Of a stretch of DNA of 64,000 nucleotides, positions 31,340 through 39,287 are shown piece by piece. The notes beneath the pieces were generated by a model that worked only from the letters and a program-made list of their open reading frames with translations, had not been told where the DNA came from and searched no databases. Source of the DNA: Virgisporangium aurantiacum. Its GTDB lineage: Bacteria; Actinomycetota; Actinomycetes; Mycobacteriales; Micromonosporaceae. The position numbers and the translations under genes are program-made. Position 1 is the first letter of the stretch. Each line of letters begins with the position of its first letter. The stretch covers positions 186,001-250,000 of the forward strand of contig NZ_BOPG01000003.1 in NCBI RefSeq assembly GCF_016863635.1. The letters are read 5' to 3'.

Positions 31340-31635
31340 CGTGGGCCGCTTCCATATACGACGCTCGATGCGTGGCCTCGCACGTTGCCCGCGCGGCCTC
31401 GCCGCTCCGACGCACTCGCCGTCGTGCCCGTCCACGTGCTGCGCCAGGCAGTCGCGGCATCCCCGGCCTGCGCCGGCAGGTGCCGGTCCGAACCCGGAAA
31501 CGAACGGTCTACCTCGACGTGTTCGACCCCACCACCCGCACCAACTTCGAACTTGACGGCGCCCACGACCGTCTCACGAGGTCGCCCGACGAGGTTCGGG
31601 CGGAGGTGTCGGCAATCCTCACAGCAGTGGCGTAG
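31340..31635 (+). pseudogene. Decayed DUF559 (AbiEi-like/endonuclease-domain) gene remnant
   Basis: The 399 bases between the HD gene and the coiled-coil gene hold no intact gene but retain pieces of a DUF559 family protein. In one frame (about 31356-31490) there is TLDAWPRTLPARPRRSD and PVHVLRQAVAASP, like the linker of such proteins. After a frameshift, about 31477-31560 reads VRTRKRTVYLDVFDP then NFELDGA, the DUF559 core. It then jumps directly to HDRLTRSPDEVRAEVSAIL, the normal C-terminus, so the middle of the nuclease-like domain is deleted. TAG stop at 31633. Frameshift plus internal deletion argue for decay. Family assignment is from memory of the motif and is moderately sure. Confidence 0.55.
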
Positions 31636-31711
31636 AGCGCGCGCACCGTGAAGGCGCGGCCTACAGTAGCGGCTGCCGACCAAGGACGGCCGAGAACCGT
31701 GGGGGTGACGG

Positions 31712-32950
31712 GTGACCGCGCAGGGCGCGGGTACGACGCGCTGGTGGCGGCGGGGCCGCGACGAGGCGTTGCTGCGCGCGCGGGACGCCGCGGCGACGGC
31801 CGCCACGGCGTTCGTCGACCTCGACAGCGTCCAGCGGTCCACCGCCCTCCAGGTCGACGCGTACGCCGCCCTGGAAAAGGGTCCGACCAGCGCGGTCCTG
31901 AGCACCGAGTGGGGGAACGTCCTCGCGGAGGCCGACGGCGCCGCGGCCGGCTATCTGCGGGTCACCGAGCAGTACGACGTCGAGACCGATCTCACCGAGC
32001 GCCGTGCCCGCGAGGCCGAGGCGTCGCTCCGCCGCGCCGAGCATGTGATGAAGCAGGCACTCGCGAACACCACCGCGTTCACCGAGCGGCACCGGAGCCG
32101 CTTCGCCACGGTCGAGGGTGCGCTCGCCCGTCTCGCCGCCGCCGGACGCGACGCCGACGCCGCGATCGCGGCCGCGCACGCGGCGGTGGCGCGCGCCGAT
32201 CAGGCGGGCACCCCCGCGCACGATGCGGTCGCGGCGTTGGCCGAGGCCGAGCGGGCCCGCGCCGTCCTGGCCGAGGGCGCCGCGGCGCACGGGCTCCGCG
32301 CGGCGGTCGAGGCCGCCGACACGGTCATCGCGGCCGCCGTCCGGGCCCGCGAGCTTGCCGACACGATCAAAGAGCAACGGGACGACGTGACGCGCGCCCT
32401 GGCCTCCGCGCATACCCGGTACGACGCGGTGGCCAACCGCCGTCAGCGGCTCGACGAGACGCTCAGCGCGCTCCGCCGCACGTTCGTCAGCAGCTCCTAC
32501 GCCGACGTCGAGCAACGGCCGGCGGAGGCCGACGCCGCCATGGACACCGCCCGCCAGCAGGTCGCCGAGGCCGAACGCCAGCTGGTGCGGCGCAACCTGC
32601 CGGCCGCCCGGGCGGCGATCACCACCGCCCGTCAGGCCCTCGACACGGCCGGTGCCGCCGTCGACGCCGTCACCCAGCGGCACGATCTCCTCCGCGAGCT
32701 CAAGCGCGACCCCCAGACGGCCGTGCAACGCACCCGGTTCGCGGTGCGGGAGGCGCAGAAGCTGTTCGTGTTCATGGGCGGTCGGGTCGACCAGCGTTAC
32801 GCCACGCAACTCGACTCGCTGGTGCGCCGGGTGACCACCGTCGAGGACGCCTTCACGGCACCTCACCCGGACTTCTGGCGCCTCGACCGCGACCTCGCCC
32901 GGATCCGCGACGAGACGGCCGATGTGGTCCGCCGCCTGCGCGGAAGCTAA
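31712..32950 (+). CDS. Coiled-coil protein sharing a C-terminal module with the Hsp70-like neighbour
   Basis: A protein of 412 residues, almost entirely helical and Ala/Arg/Glu-rich, with no signal peptide or membrane segment. The N-terminal 220 residues contain heptad-like runs (RAREAEASLRRAEHVMKQA; AVEAADTVIAAAVRARE). The C-terminal 185 residues align without gaps over most of their length with the end of the next protein: both have RAL-S---TR, LSALRR-F / LSTMRRRF, R-AI-TRQAL, VR-AQ-LF, a Pro-x-(F/Y)W-L segment and IRDET. I do not know this family. ATG start. The Hsp70-like gene follows 54 bases downstream, so a joint function is likely. Confidence 0.85.
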   Translation: MTAQGAGTTRWWRRGRDEALLRARDAAATAATAFVDLDSVQRSTALQVDAYAALEKGPTSAVLSTEWGNVLAEADGAAAGYLRVTEQYDVETDLTERRAREAEASLRRAEHVMKQALANTTAFTERHRSRFATVEGALARLAAAGRDADAAIAAAHAAVARADQAGTPAHDAVAALAEAERARAVLAEGAAAHGLRAAVEAADTVIAAAVRARELADTIKEQRDDVTRALASAHTRYDAVANRRQRLDETLSALRRTFVSSSYADVEQRPAEADAAMDTARQQVAEAERQLVRRNLPAARAAITTARQALDTAGAAVDAVTQRHDLLRELKRDPQTAVQRTRFAVREAQKLFVFMGGRVDQRYATQLDSLVRRVTTVEDAFTAPHPDFWRLDRDLARIRDETADVVRRLRGS

Positions 32951-32991
32951 AGCGTTAGGGAGTGGGTTCCCGGGTTCGGGCGCGGCGTAGT

Positions 32992-32997
32992 TAATGT
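32992..32997 (+). promoter_or_regulatory. Candidate -10 element for leaderless Hsp70-like transcript
   Basis: TAATGT fits the actinobacterial TAnnnT -10 pattern and ends seven bases before GTG 33005. No convincing -35 is visible. If right, the gene has its own start site in the 54-base gap and is translated from a leaderless mRNA. Confidence 0.3.
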
Positions 32998-33004
32998 TGT
33001 GGTC

Positions 33005-35863
33005 GTGGCAGGGGGCTTTCGGCTGGGGGTCGACTTCGGGACGACCAACACCGTCGCCGTGCTCGCCACCCCCACCGGCACGATGCGCCAGTTGCTCGTC
33101 GACGGCGCGCCGGTGCTCCCGTCCGCCGTCTGCCTCACCCGCGACCGTCGCCTGCTCGTCGGCCGTGACGCCCTGCACGCGGCCCGCTCCGCTCCGGAGG
33201 GCTTCGACCCGAACCCGAAGCGCCGGATCGCCGCCCGCTCGGTGCGGCTGGGCGGCGTCGACGTGGCGGTCGTCGACATGATCGCCGCCGTGCTGGGTCG
33301 CGTGGTCGGCGAGGCGCGCCGGGTCGCCGGTGGCGCCATCGAGGGCGCGACGCTGACGTATCCCGCCGGGTGGGACCGCAACCGCTGCGGCGTGCTCCAG
33401 GCCGCCGCGAGCCGGGCCGGCCTGCCGTCGGTGACGCTGGTGCCGGAGCCCGTCGCGGCCGGCTGGTCGTTCCTGAACACGCCCGACGTCTCCGTGCCGG
33501 TCGGGTCGAGCATCGTGGTCTACGACTTCGGCGCCGGCACCTTCGACGCCTCGGTGGTGCGGCGCAGCCCCACCGGTTTCGAGGTCCTCGCCAGCGACGG
33601 CCTGGCCGACACCGGCGGCATCAACATCGACGCCGCGATCGTCGGCTACCTGGGCACCGTGTACGGCCCGCAGGACGCCGCATCCTGGCAACGCCTGGTG
33701 GAACCGGGCACGCCGGCCGACCTGCGTTCGTCGATTCTTTTATGGGACGACGTTCGCGCCGGCAAGGAGATGCTGTCCCGCCAACCGGCGACGCTGGTGC
33801 ACGTCCCCCTCTTCGAAACCGACGCGCCGCTCGGCCGCGAGCAGTTCAACGAGCTGGCCCGGCCGATCCTGGTCCGCACGGTCGAGGCCACCCGGGCGGT
33901 GATCGCGCAGGCCCGGGTGGCGCCCGACGGCATCGCGGGCCTGTTCCTGGTGGGCGGGTCGAGCCGCATCCCGCTGGCCGCCACCCTGCTGCACCAGCAG
34001 TTGGGCATCCCGCCGACGGTCATCGAGTCCCCGGAACTCGCGGTGGCCGAGGGCGCTTTGCGGTCGCTGGGCGCGGTCCGCGCGGCCCGGCCGAACGAGC
34101 GCGTGGACCTGATGCGCGGCGGGGTGGGCGGCCCGTACGCGGCACCGAGCGGCTTCCAGTCCGGGCCGGCCCCGGCCTACGCCGGCCAGACCGGCGCCTA
34201 CCCGGCCGGTCCCGCCTACGCGACGGGCTCCTACCCGTCCGGCCCGTACTCGCCCGGCCCGACGTCCGGTAGCCCGGCATACGCCGCCGGCCCGACCTCC
34301 GGCGCCCCGACGTCCGGTGGCCCGGCGTACTCGCCCGGGCCGACGTACTCGCCGGGGCCGGGATACCAGTCGGGTCCGCAGCAGCCCGCGACGCCACCGA
34401 CCGCCCCTCCGCACCGGCCCGCGCAGCCACCGGCCGGCCCGCAACCCATCTGGGCCCAGACCGGCACGGTGCAGCCCGCCGCCCCACCGGCACCACCCCG
34501 GAACGAACCGTCCCGCCGATCCGAGCCACCCCGAGCCGAACCGCCCCGATCCGGACCGTCGGGCGGTGGACGGCACGCGGCACCGGAAGAGGACCGCACC
34601 GCGCCCCTGTGGCCGAGCTCCGGTCCACCGGCCTCCCCACCCCCACCCGCCGGACCCGCCCGCCCCCTGCCCGGCGACGAGCCCACCGGCATGTGGCGGG
34701 TTCCGGCCGAGGAGGCCGGCGCCCGTCCGTCCGGCGACGAGCCGATCCCCGACCAGGTCCCGTTCGAGCCGCCACCCCTGCCCGACGCGTCCCGCCCGCT
34801 GGCCCCCGTGCCGGCCTCCACCGACGACGAAGACGGCGACTTCGACTTCCCCGACGAGGAGTTCCCGGAGGCGGCGGCCGGTGTGATCTGGGCCGGCAAC
34901 GTCCCCACACCCCCGCCGCAGGCCGCCGCACCCGCCCCACCCCGCCAGCCGACCCAGCCGTCTCAACCCCGCCGCACCGAGCCGACCCCGCCCGCCGCGG
35001 GCCGCGCCGCACCCGGCCGCGCCGAACCCGCCGCACCCGGCACCGGCCGCGCCGCACCCGGCGCACCCGCCGCCGGCCGCTCCGGGCCCAGCGCGCCCAC
35101 CGCCGGCCGCTCCGGGCCCGGCGCGCCCACCGGTGGCCCCACCGGCCGGGCGACGCCACCGACCGCGTCCCGGGCCACCCCTGCGATGCCGCCGGCCGCC
35201 CCGCCGCCGCCGGCGACGCCTCCCCGGGTCCAGAACCCGGTCTCCGGGTCGAGCTCCCGACCCGCCGCCGACCCGGCCGCCGAGCAGGAGGAGCTGCGCC
35301 GCGCGCTGAGCTCCGTCCGCACCCGGATCGACGTGGTGGAGCACCACATCACCAAGCTCACCGAGGCCCTGAGCACGATGCGCCGCAGGTTCGTGCACGG
35401 CACGTTCCGCGACATCGAGCCGATGGAGCCGCGGGCCAAGCGCCAGTTCCGCACCGCCAAGGAGATGTTCACGATCGCCGAGCGGCACGCCGGGAACGGC
35501 AACTGGTCGCTGGTGCGCACGGCGATCGCCGACACCCGTCAGGCGCTGGAGGAGGCGACGGCCGCCGTGGCCGAGGTCACCGGCCGGCTGGCGACGTTGG
35601 AGAAGCTCGCCGAAGACCCGAAGGGTCCGGTGGAGCGGGCCCAGTTCGTGGTCCGCGACGCCCAGCGGCTGTTCCAGATGCTCTCACCGGCCGTGCCGGC
35701 CGAGTACGGCCAGCGGCTCGACGCCCTGGCCAGCCGCGCGCAGACCGCCGCCCGGGCGGCCTCGGTGCCCCGTCCCAACTACTGGGACCTGCACAACGAG
35801 GTCACCGCGATCCGGGACGAGACCCAGGCGACGATCGTCGCCATGCGCGCCGCCCGCGGTTAG
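33005..35863 (+). CDS. Hsp70-like ATPase with Pro-rich linker and C-terminal coiled-coil module
   Basis: About 952 residues in three parts. Residues 1-360 form an actin/Hsp70 ATPase: phosphate-1 LGVDFGTTNTVAVL, phosphate-2 VVYDFGAGTFDASVV (near 175) and the adenosine motif LFLVGGSSRIPLA (near 315). Residues about 370-755 are a Pro/Gly/Ala-rich, apparently disordered linker, first with Tyr-Ser-Gly-Pro repeats and then Arg-Ala-Pro repeats. Residues about 765-952 are the helical module shared with the upstream protein. The normal Hsp70 substrate-binding beta-sandwich and lid are absent, so this is not a DnaK. GTG 33005 is preferred; GTG 32999 is an alternative. Its 3' end overlaps convergent def by 4 bases. 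Client and role unknown. Confidence 0.88.
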   Translation: MAGGFRLGVDFGTTNTVAVLATPTGTMRQLLVDGAPVLPSAVCLTRDRRLLVGRDALHAARSAPEGFDPNPKRRIAARSVRLGGVDVAVVDMIAAVLGRVVGEARRVAGGAIEGATLTYPAGWDRNRCGVLQAAASRAGLPSVTLVPEPVAAGWSFLNTPDVSVPVGSSIVVYDFGAGTFDASVVRRSPTGFEVLASDGLADTGGINIDAAIVGYLGTVYGPQDAASWQRLVEPGTPADLRSSILLWDDVRAGKEMLSRQPATLVHVPLFETDAPLGREQFNELARPILVRTVEATRAVIAQARVAPDGIAGLFLVGGSSRIPLAATLLHQQLGIPPTVIESPELAVAEGALRSLGAVRAARPNERVDLMRGGVGGPYAAPSGFQSGPAPAYAGQTGAYPAGPAYATGSYPSGPYSPGPTSGSPAYAAGPTSGAPTSGGPAYSPGPTYSPGPGYQSGPQQPATPPTAPPHRPAQPPAGPQPIWAQTGTVQPAAPPAPPRNEPSRRSEPPRAEPPRSGPSGGGRHAAPEEDRTAPLWPSSGPPASPPPPAGPARPLPGDEPTGMWRVPAEEAGARPSGDEPIPDQVPFEPPPLPDASRPLAPVPASTDDEDGDFDFPDEEFPEAAAGVIWAGNVPTPPPQAAAPAPPRQPTQPSQPRRTEPTPPAAGRAAPGRAEPAAPGTGRAAPGAPAAGRSGPSAPTAGRSGPGAPTGGPTGRATPPTASRATPAMPPAAPPPPATPPRVQNPVSGSSSRPAADPAAEQEELRRALSSVRTRIDVVEHHITKLTEALSTMRRRFVHGTFRDIEPMEPRAKRQFRTAKEMFTIAERHAGNGNWSLVRTAIADTRQALEEATAAVAEVTGRLATLEKLAEDPKGPVERAQFVVRDAQRLFQMLSPAVPAEYGQRLDALASRAQTAARAASVPRPNYWDLHNEVTAIRDETQATIVAMRAARG

Positions 35864-36369
35864 AGGTACGTCTTCCGGGCATAGACGGCGTGGGCACCCG
35901 CCACCCGGTCGAGGAACAGCAGGCCGGCGCAGTGGTCGATCTCGTGCTGCAGCGCGCGGGCCTCGAACGCGTCGGTCCGGATCTCCACTTGCTCGCCCGT
36001 GCCCGGTGCCACCCCGGTGACCACCAGGTTGCCGGCGCGCCGTACGTCGCCGGTCAGGTCCGGCACCGACATGCAGCCCTCGCGGCCCTTCTCCCATTTG
36101 CTGGCCGACACGACCTCGGCGTTGCACAGCGCGAAGGGCCCGTGGCAGGTACGGGTCTTCGGATGGTCGACGACATTGACGACGAACACCCGGGCCGACA
36201 CCCCGATCTGCGGCGCGGCCAGCCCCACGCACCCGGGCGAGACCGCCATCGTGGCGAACAGGTCCTCGACCAGTTGCCGGATCTCGGGCGCCGACGGGTC
36301 CACCGGTTCGCCCGCCGTGCCGAGCACCCCGGCCGGCGCCCTGAACACCGGCCGGACGGATCCCGTCAC
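35860..36369 (-). CDS. def: Peptide deformylase
   Basis: A protein of 169 residues that removes the formyl group from N-terminal methionine of new proteins. The three motifs are clear: GLAAPQIGVS (motif 1), EGCMSVPDL (motif 2, with the metal cysteine; Met where Leu is usual) and QHEIDHCAG (motif 3, HExxH). GTG start. It ends convergently with the Hsp70-like gene. Two strong hairpins separate it from the upstream ACT gene, so it probably has its own promoter. Confidence 0.95.
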   Translation of the reverse strand: MTGSVRPVFRAPAGVLGTAGEPVDPSAPEIRQLVEDLFATMAVSPGCVGLAAPQIGVSARVFVVNVVDHPKTRTCHGPFALCNAEVVSASKWEKGREGCMSVPDLTGDVRRAGNLVVTGVAPGTGEQVEIRTDAFEARALQHEIDHCAGLLFLDRVAGAHAVYARKTYL

Positions 36370-36370
36370 G

Positions 36371-36436
36371 GCTGCACCTCGCTCCGCGAGATGCAGCCTC
36401 GGAGCCGCTGAACCCGCTCCGCGAGTTCACCGGCTC
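36371..36436 (-). terminator. Tandem hairpins between the ACT gene and def
   Basis: Two adjacent stem-loops. GCTGCACCTCGC / GCGAGATGCAGC (36371-36397) has 11 of 12 pairs and a 3-base loop. GAGCCGCTGAAC / GTTCACCGGCTC (36402-36436) has 11 of 12 pairs and an 11-base loop. They follow the ACT gene and precede def on the minus strand. No U-tract, as is common for actinobacterial terminators. The first hairpin starts two bases from the def GTG and could also affect its translation. Confidence 0.6.
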
Positions 36437-36472
36437 CACTGAACCGAATGGTGCCCTCGCACACGTGCTCGG

Positions 36473-36988
36473 TCACAGGACGTCGGCTTCGCCGGGGCGC
36501 AACGCCACGTCGACGTTCAACACGCCGGCGACCCCGGCCAGCCGCTCGGTGAGCCGCCCGGCATCGGCCGGCGGGATGTCGACCTCGGCCACCAGCAGGT
36601 ACAGGTCGCCGGCCAGCCGCGTGGTCAGATCGGTGACGTTGCCGCCGAACTCGGCCACCGCGCGGGCCACCGTGGCGACGATGCCCAGGCGGTCGGCGCC
36701 GTGCACGGTCAGCACGTACGGCAGCCCACCGGCGGCCGGTTCGGGTTCCGGTCGCACGGGCCGCACCGAGACGTCGAGCGTCCCGTCGGCGGCGAGCGGG
36801 GCGAGCCCCGCCTCCACGTCGGCCGGGTCCGGGTCGCCGGTGCAGATGAGCGTCATCGCGAAATGACCGCGCAGGCGCGTCATCGTCGAGTCGGTCAGGT
36901 TCATGCCCAGGCCCGAGAGCACCTCCGCCACGTCGGCGATGATGCCCGGCCGGTCGTGGCCGATGACCGTGACGGCCAGTTCCCCCAC
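36473..36988 (-). CDS. Tandem ACT-domain protein (GcvR-like)
   Basis: A protein of 171 residues made of two ACT domains: the first begins VTVIGHDRPGIIADVAEVL, the second YVLTVHGADRLGIVATVARAV near residue 90. This is the layout of the glycine cleavage repressor-like GcvR family, amino-acid sensors acting through protein contacts. No DNA-binding domain. The GTG overlaps the stop of the polymerase gene by one base (TAGTG), so the two genes are coupled although their functions look unrelated. Confidence 0.85.
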   Translation of the reverse strand: MGELAVTVIGHDRPGIIADVAEVLSGLGMNLTDSTMTRLRGHFAMTLICTGDPDPADVEAGLAPLAADGTLDVSVRPVRPEPEPAAGGLPYVLTVHGADRLGIVATVARAVAEFGGNVTDLTTRLAGDLYLLVAEVDIPPADAGRLTERLAGVAGVLNVDVALRPGEADVL

Positions 36989-38010
36989 TATTTGTCCTTC
37001 AGGTCTCGGTCCTTGCTCGGCTGCACCCGCTTCGGTTCACCCGGCATCTTCGGATACTCCGGCGGGTACGGCATGTCGCCGCGCCCGTCGGCCTCGTCGC
37101 GCGCGAACCACTCCAGCAGCGGCGTGATGTCGACCGCCGAGTCGTCGATGCCGGCGTGCGGGTCGCCGATCTCGGCGAACCGCTTCGGCATGGTGCGCAG
37201 GTCGAAGTCGTCGGGTTCCACCTCGGTGAGTTCGTCCCAGGTGACCGGTGCCGACGCGGTGGCGCGGGCGTTGGCGCGCAGGGAGTACGCGCAGGCGATC
37301 GTGCGGTCGCGGGCCATCTGGTTGTAGTCGATGAACACGCGCTGCCCGCGCTCCTCCTTCCACCAGTTGGTGGTGACCTTGTCGGGCCGGCGCCGCTCCA
37401 CCTCGCGGGCCAGGGCGATGCCGGCCCGCCGCGCGTCGACGAAGTTCCAGTCGGGTTTGATCCGCACGTAGACGTGCACCCCGCGCCCGCCGGACGTCTT
37501 CGGCCAGCCGGTCCAGCCCAGTTCCTCGAGCACCTCGCGCAGGGCGCCCGCCGCCTCCACCGCGTCGTCGAAGTCGGTGCCCGGCTGCGGGTCGAGGTCG
37601 ATGCGCAGCTCGTCGGGGTTGTCGACGTTCGCGCTCCGCACCGGCCAGGGGTGGAACACGATCGTGCCCATCTGCGCCGCCCACGCCACGTGGGCGAGGT
37701 CGCCCGGGCACAGTTCGTCGGCGGTGCGGCCGCTGGGGAACGCGATCGTGGCGGTTTCGACCCACGGGGGGACGCCGCGCGTCGGCACCCGCTTCTGGAA
37801 GAACATCTCGCCCTCGATGCCCTCCGGGAATCGCTGCAACGTCGTCGGCCGGTTCCGGAGCGCCCGGAAGATCCCGTCGCCGACGGCGAGGTAATACTCG
37901 AAAACGTCGCGCTTGGTATAACCACGCTGCGGGAAGTAGACCTTGTCTGGGCTGGTCAACCGCACCGGGCGACCGGCCACCTCGATCTGCGCCACTTCCG
38001 GTTTCGCCAT
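36988..38010 (-). CDS. LigD-type polymerase/primase domain protein
   Basis: Stand-alone archaeo-eukaryotic primase-polymerase domain as found in LigD, 340 residues. Metal-binding aspartates lie in ELRIDLDPQPG (near 140) and the nucleotide-binding serine/histidine in KTSGGRGVHVYVR (near 170). The N-terminal LTSPDKVYFPQRGYTK and the VFIDYNQMARDRTIACAYSLR segment are family hallmarks. It can add nucleotides and fill gaps at double-strand ends during end joining. No ligase or phosphoesterase domain is fused and Ku is not in the window. ATG at 38010 chosen because the family N-terminus starts here; the reading frame upstream is antisense to the Gly-rich gene region. Confidence 0.9.
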   Translation of the reverse strand: MAKPEVAQIEVAGRPVRLTSPDKVYFPQRGYTKRDVFEYYLAVGDGIFRALRNRPTTLQRFPEGIEGEMFFQKRVPTRGVPPWVETATIAFPSGRTADELCPGDLAHVAWAAQMGTIVFHPWPVRSANVDNPDELRIDLDPQPGTDFDDAVEAAGALREVLEELGWTGWPKTSGGRGVHVYVRIKPDWNFVDARRAGIALAREVERRRPDKVTTNWWKEERGQRVFIDYNQMARDRTIACAYSLRANARATASAPVTWDELTEVEPDDFDLRTMPKRFAEIGDPHAGIDDSAVDITPLLEWFARDEADGRGDMPYPPEYPKMPGEPKRVQPSKDRDLKDK

Positions 38011-38028
38011 AGGGGCGACCCTAATGCA

Positions 38029-38052
38029 GCCCGCCCCGATCCGGGGGCGGGC
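38029..38052 (-). terminator. Hairpin terminator after the LAxTG protein gene
   Basis: Perfect 9-base stem GCCCGCCCC / GGGGCGGGC with a 6-base loop, 20 bases downstream of the surface protein stop on the minus strand and just before the polymerase start. A weaker GTCCAG / CTGGAC pair lies over the stop codon. Confidence 0.6.
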
Positions 38053-38071
38053 ACCGTCCAGGGCAAAAGCT

Positions 38072-39190
38072 TTACTGGACGCCGGCAGCCCGCGGCCGCG
38101 GCGACGGACGGCGCCGCGCCCGTCCCCCGTACACGAGCAACCCACCGGCCGCGACGAGCGCCGCACCGCCACCCGCCAACGCCCCGACCGGCGCACCGGT
38201 CGTGGCCAGACCACCCTGACCGCCACCGCCCGGGGTACCGGTGTCCGGGACGCCGGTGATGCCACCCCCCGGCCCCTCGGGCGACTCGCCGCCGGGCACC
38301 TCACCGCCACTGGCCCCACCGTTGCCGGTAGGCACCTCGCCGGGAACCTCACCACCGCTCCCGGTGGGAACCTCGCCGCCGCTGGCTCCCCCGTTGCCGC
38401 TGGGCTGCCCGCCCCCCGGCCCGCCGGGACCCTCACCACCGGGAACCTCGCCGCCGCTGGCACCCCCGTTGCCGCTGGGCTGCCCACCTCCCGGCCCACT
38501 CGGACCCTCACCGCCCGGCGTGTCCGGCCCCGCACCACCGGTCCCGCCGGGAACCTCGCCGCCGCTGGCACCCCCGTTGCCGCTGGGCTGTCCGCCACCC
38601 GGCCCACCGGGACCCTCGCCACCCGGCGTACCCGGACCTTCGCCACCGGTCCCGCTGGGGCCACCGACGCCCGGCCCCTCACCCCCGGTACCGCCGTACC
38701 CGTTGCCTCCCTGACCACCGGTCCCACTGCCACCGGTCCCCTGCCCGCCACCGGGCCCGCCACCAGTCCCGGGCCCGCCACCAGTCCCGGGCCCGCCGCC
38801 GGTCCCGTGACCGCCGCCGGAACCGTGACCGGACCCGCCCCGTCCCCCACCATTGCCATAACCCGCATCCGACGCCGCACCGCCGCCCGACGCCCGACCG
38901 GCCTTGACCACCCGGCCGCCGCCGGACGCCGAACCCGCGCCAGAGGCAGAACCCGGGCCATACGCAGAACCCGCGCCATAGCTCCGGCCCGCACCGTGCC
39001 CGTCCGCGTCACCGCTCATGCCGACCCCGGTGCCGGTGTCGCCGCCGGGGAGCCACTGGCCGAAGGCTCCGCAGCCGCACGCCTCGAGCACCGGCGCGGC
39101 CGGGACGGCCTGTGCCGAGGCAGGTGCCAGAGCGAGCGCGCCGACCGCGCCGGCCGCGCTCATGGCGAGCGCGCCCACCAGCTTCCTCAT
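38072..39190 (-). CDS. Gly-rich cell-wall surface protein with LAxTG sorting signal
   Basis: A protein of 372 residues. An N-terminal signal peptide (cleavage probably after ASAQA, near 28) is followed by a short segment with a cysteine pair (LEACGCGAFGQW), then about 270 residues of Gly/Ser/Pro-rich low complexity. Several imperfect repeats contain GGGQPSGNGGASGGEVP. The C-terminus is a sorting signal: LATTG, a hydrophobic helix (VGALAGGGAALVAAGGLLVY) and an Arg-rich tail. LAxTG is the class E sortase motif of high-GC actinobacteria, so it would be linked to peptidoglycan. ATG with GGGGAG upstream. No sortase gene is nearby. Confidence 0.85.
   Translation of the reverse strand: MRKLVGALAMSAAGAVGALALAPASAQAVPAAPVLEACGCGAFGQWLPGGDTGTGVGMSGDADGHGAGRSYGAGSAYGPGSASGAGSASGGGRVVKAGRASGGGAASDAGYGNGGGRGGSGHGSGGGHGTGGGPGTGGGPGTGGGPGGGQGTGGSGTGGQGGNGYGGTGGEGPGVGGPSGTGGEGPGTPGGEGPGGPGGGQPSGNGGASGGEVPGGTGGAGPDTPGGEGPSGPGGGQPSGNGGASGGEVPGGEGPGGPGGGQPSGNGGASGGEVPTGSGGEVPGEVPTGNGGASGGEVPGGESPEGPGGGITGVPDTGTPGGGGQGGLATTGAPVGALAGGGAALVAAGGLLVYGGRARRRPSPRPRAAGVQ
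38371..38640. repeat. Imperfect tandem repeats in the surface protein gene
   Basis: The sequence coding GGGQPSGNGGASGGEVP recurs with unit starts at about 38371, 38446 and 38554 (spacings 75 and 108 bases), giving a repeated low-complexity block. It may vary in copy number by slippage or recombination. Confidence 0.75.
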
Positions 39191-39287
39191 TAGGACTCCC
39201 CGTCATCATCCGCATCATGAACAGCAGGGGCACCATAGCCGTCAAATAGCAATAAAACGGGCAGGCGCGCCGACGTACCGTTGTGGG

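Noticed and set aside
38240..38720. Regularly spaced GC-rich repeats that resemble a CRISPR array at first sight
   Set aside because: Units are in frame, code Gly/Ser/Pro low complexity, and spacing is irregular (75 and 108 bases) with no distinct spacers.
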